Below are positions 62,251 through 64,000 of a stretch of DNA of 64,000 nt, one piece after another (the first letter of the stretch is position 1; each line of letters begins with the position of its first letter). The DNA is from Neobacillus endophyticus (GTDB lineage Bacteria; Bacillota; Bacilli; Bacillales; Cytobacillaceae): assembly GCF_013248975.1 (NCBI RefSeq), contig NZ_JABRWH010000001.1, positions 4,918,001 to 4,982,000 on the forward strand. Reading direction: 5' to 3'. Below the pieces are notes generated by a model. The model had not been told where the DNA came from. It saw only the letters and a program-made list of their open reading frames with translations, and did no database searches. Made by a program: the position numbers and the translations under genes.

Positions 62251-64000
62251 TTACAACACATCCTTGTCACGGCTTAAAATCGGGAAATAAGCATCAAGTA
62301 TTTTTAGTGCATCCTGTTTGGCAGTTTGACCAGATGCATCCATTCCTACACATGAAGGGCACCCCGCTTTACATTGACAGCGTAAAATCATATCCTTTGT
62401 TGCTGTAATGACCTCAGATATTCCATAATATATTTTTTCACTTAATCCAATTCCGCCTGGATAACGGTCATAGAAAAAGATTGTAGGCTTTTCATTATGG
62501 TCTGCCTTAACTTTCGGAATTACATGTAGATCCTGAGGGTCAGACATGACAAATAATGGGGCAATGTGGTTTAGGGCATGGGCGGCACCAACAAGCCCTT
62601 GTTCCATTCTCTCTTTGCTCCATTCCGCATAAAGTTCGTTCGTTGAAATCCACGCTGCATTTGTATGCAGCTCCTCTTCAGGAAGATGAATGGGTCCGGA
62701 ACCAATGTTTTCGTGAGTTTCAAACCTAATTTTTTTAAAGATTGTGGCCATCGCCCTGACACTAACATCTCCATAACCAATTTCGGCTGTGCCAAGGTTC
62801 TGCTGTTTATCTTCTTCCAATACCTTTAATTGCACTGCTAAATTGGCGTCAGTATAATAATCTACTTCCACTTCGCGGACAAAAGCCTTTTTTTCATCCC
62901 AATCAAGCTTTTCAACCTGATATTGAGTTCCTTGATGCAAGTATATCGCTTCTTCATGAAGCAATGTCATTGCTGAAAAACGGTCCATTTCACCAATAAC
63001 CTTAACATTTGCCACATTTGTCTGATCAATGATGACCACATTTTCCTGAGAAGCTGAGCGAAGGCTGATATTATGAGCAGGAAATGAGTCACTCATCCAA
63101 TACCATTTATCTCCGTTCCGATAAAGGACTCTTTCCTCTGCCAAATACTCTAACAACTCCTCTATTGGCTCTTCCAGCGTGCCAAACTGCTCTCCCGCTT
63201 TAAAGGGAAGTTCATAGGCCGCACATTTCAAATGATCAATTAAAATAATTAGGTTATCAGGGTTTATTCGGGCGGTTTCCGGACTTTTATTGAAAAAGTA
63301 TTCAGGGTTTTGAATGATATACTGATCCAGAGGACTAGAACTTGCTACCATAATGACTAAAGCTTCCCCATGTCGTCTCCCAGCCCGTCCGGCTTGTTGC
63401 CATGCACTTGAAATAGTTCCTGGGTAGCCAGTCATGATACAGACCTGCAGCTGTCCAATATCAACACCTAACTCTAATGCATTAGTACTGACAACCCCAT
63501 AAATTTCTCCAGAACGCAAGCCTTTCTCAATTCTTCTACGCTCTGTCGGCAAATAGCCTCCACGATACCCCATGATAGACTTTGAGCCCAATTGATTTTT
63601 TACCAATTCCTGCAAATAAGTAAGAATAATTTCAACTCGCACTCTGCTTCTTGCAAAAACAATAGTTTGTATTTTGTTTCTTAGTAGTTCACCAGCAATT
63701 TTACGAACTTCGAGTGTAGCACTTTTTCTTATGTTCAATGGTTTATTCACAATTGGCGGATTATAAAAAACGAAATGCTTCCTTCCGCTGGGAGCTCCAT
63801 TATTATTAATTAACTTCATGCTCTCATTCGTCAACATCTCTGCTAATTCCAACGGGTTGGCAATAGTGGCTGATGTACAGATAAAAACTGGATGACTGCC
63901 GTAATAGTGACAGATTCGTTTCAACCTGCGTATGACATTGGCAACGTGGCTTCCAAAAACTCCCCTGTAGGTATGGAGTTCATCAATGACAACATAATGT
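62251..64000 (-). CDS. mrfA: MrfA (YprA) DEAD/DEAH helicase, partial (5' part outside window)
   Basis: The C-terminal 583 codons of a superfamily 2 helicase with a C-terminal DUF1998 domain; the frame is open to the window edge. At the edge it reads YVVIDELHTYRGVFGSHVANV, the Walker B (DELH) region, then FICTSATIANP (motif III), the helicase C domain with ALELGVDIG and QQAGRAGRRH, and the DUF1998 cysteine set CQCKAGCPSCVG near the end. It is the partner of MrfB in mitomycin lesion repair. Confidence 0.93.
   Translation of the reverse strand, partial: HYVVIDELHTYRGVFGSHVANVIRRLKRICHYYGSHPVFICTSATIANPLELAEMLTNESMKLINNNGAPSGRKHFVFYNPPIVNKPLNIRKSATLEVRKIAGELLRNKIQTIVFARSRVRVEIILTYLQELVKNQLGSKSIMGYRGGYLPTERRRIEKGLRSGEIYGVVSTNALELGVDIGQLQVCIMTGYPGTISSAWQQAGRAGRRHGEALVIMVASSSPLDQYIIQNPEYFFNKSPETARINPDNLIILIDHLKCAAYELPFKAGEQFGTLEEPIEELLEYLAEERVLYRNGDKWYWMSDSFPAHNISLRSASQENVVIIDQTNVANVKVIGEMDRFSAMTLLHEEAIYLHQGTQYQVEKLDWDEKKAFVREVEVDYYTDANLAVQLKVLEEDKQQNLGTAEIGYGDVSVRAMATIFKKIRFETHENIGSGPIHLPEEELHTNAAWISTNELYAEWSKERMEQGLVGAAHALNHIAPLFVMSDPQDLHVIPKVKADHNEKPTIFFYDRYPGGIGLSEKIYYGISEVITATKDMILRCQCKAGCPSCVGMDASGQTAKQDALKILDAYFPILSRDKDVL

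Noticed and set aside
1..64000. CRISPR arrays, tRNA or rRNA genes, insertion sequences, prophage genes
   Set aside because: No repeat-spacer pattern, tRNA-like cloverleaf, transposase or integrase was found on either strand. The hydrogenase and Ter islands have no visible mobile-element borders.

Overview
This window is chromosomal DNA from a spore-forming, aerobic or facultative member of the Bacillaceae. The backbone follows the Bacillus subtilis gene order ypmS/ypmQ ... dfrA-thyB ... ypjP ... ypgR-ypgQ-bsaA-metA ... cspD-ypeQ-ypeP ... sspL-ypcP-ypbR(dynA)-bpsB-bpsA-ypwA-ypvA-ypsC-rnpB-gpsB-ypsA-cotD-yprB-yprA. Spore genes (cotD, an SspL-like SASP), GTG/TTG starts with strong GGAGG ribosome sites and moderately AT-rich DNA agree with this. 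Most genes are on the minus strand.

Region by region. 0.1-3 kb: YpmS-like protein, an SCO copper chaperone, and a metallo-beta-lactamase-fold hydrolase under a FadR-like operator. 3-14.5 kb: a complete membrane-bound [NiFe] uptake hydrogenase island. Small, large and cytochrome b subunits, an endopeptidase, an unrecognised zinc-ribbon protein and hypA-B-F-C-D-E form one tightly overlapped operon, with a tatA-tatC unit directly upstream that can export the Tat-signal-bearing small subunit. hypF carries an in-frame TGA. 14.8-16.5 kb: a small unknown gene and dfrA-thyA. 16.5-27.0 kb: a Ter-type stress island placed between thyA and ypjP: three TerD proteins, TerC, TelA, YceG and a four-enzyme module (C-C bond lyase, two unusual phosphoribosyltransferases with TRSP and PELOTA domains, HAD hydrolase), headed by a near-perfect ECF sigma promoter. 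27-36.7 kb: ypjP, bacilliredoxin, YpgR, an ABC-F ATPase, an HD hydrolase, glutathione peroxidase, formate-THF ligase, metA, mntR. 36.7-47.9 kb: topoisomerase III, cspD, RNase H-like YpeP, a DMT permease, SASP, YpcP exonuclease, a sulfurtransferase and the tandem dynamin DynA. 48-53 kb: a 26-residue Fur-controlled miniprotein unit, the BpsA/BpsB alkylpyrone pair, and a three-subunit ba3-type oxidase operon with an FNR/CRP-like palindrome. 53-64 kb: carboxypeptidase YpwA, a deletion scar holding the ends of norB and a DUF59 gene, YpvA helicase, YpsC methyltransferase, RNase P RNA, GpsB, YpsA, CotD, a 29-residue membrane peptide, and MrfB/MrfA repair genes (MrfA runs off the window).

How they work together: the hydrogenase, Tat pair, SCO protein and ba3 oxidase suggest respiratory flexibility (H2 as electron donor, oxygen as acceptor), with traces of a lost nitric oxide reductase. 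The Ter island, Gpx, bacilliredoxin, MntR and Fur-controlled unit form a stress/metal layer. The strongest leads for new biology are the Ter metabolite module with an embedded opposite-strand membrane gene, the interrupted hypF, the unrecognised zinc-ribbon gene of the hydrogenase operon, and the Fur-boxed 26-residue gene. All functional statements are from sequence reading and family knowledge only; no database search was run.
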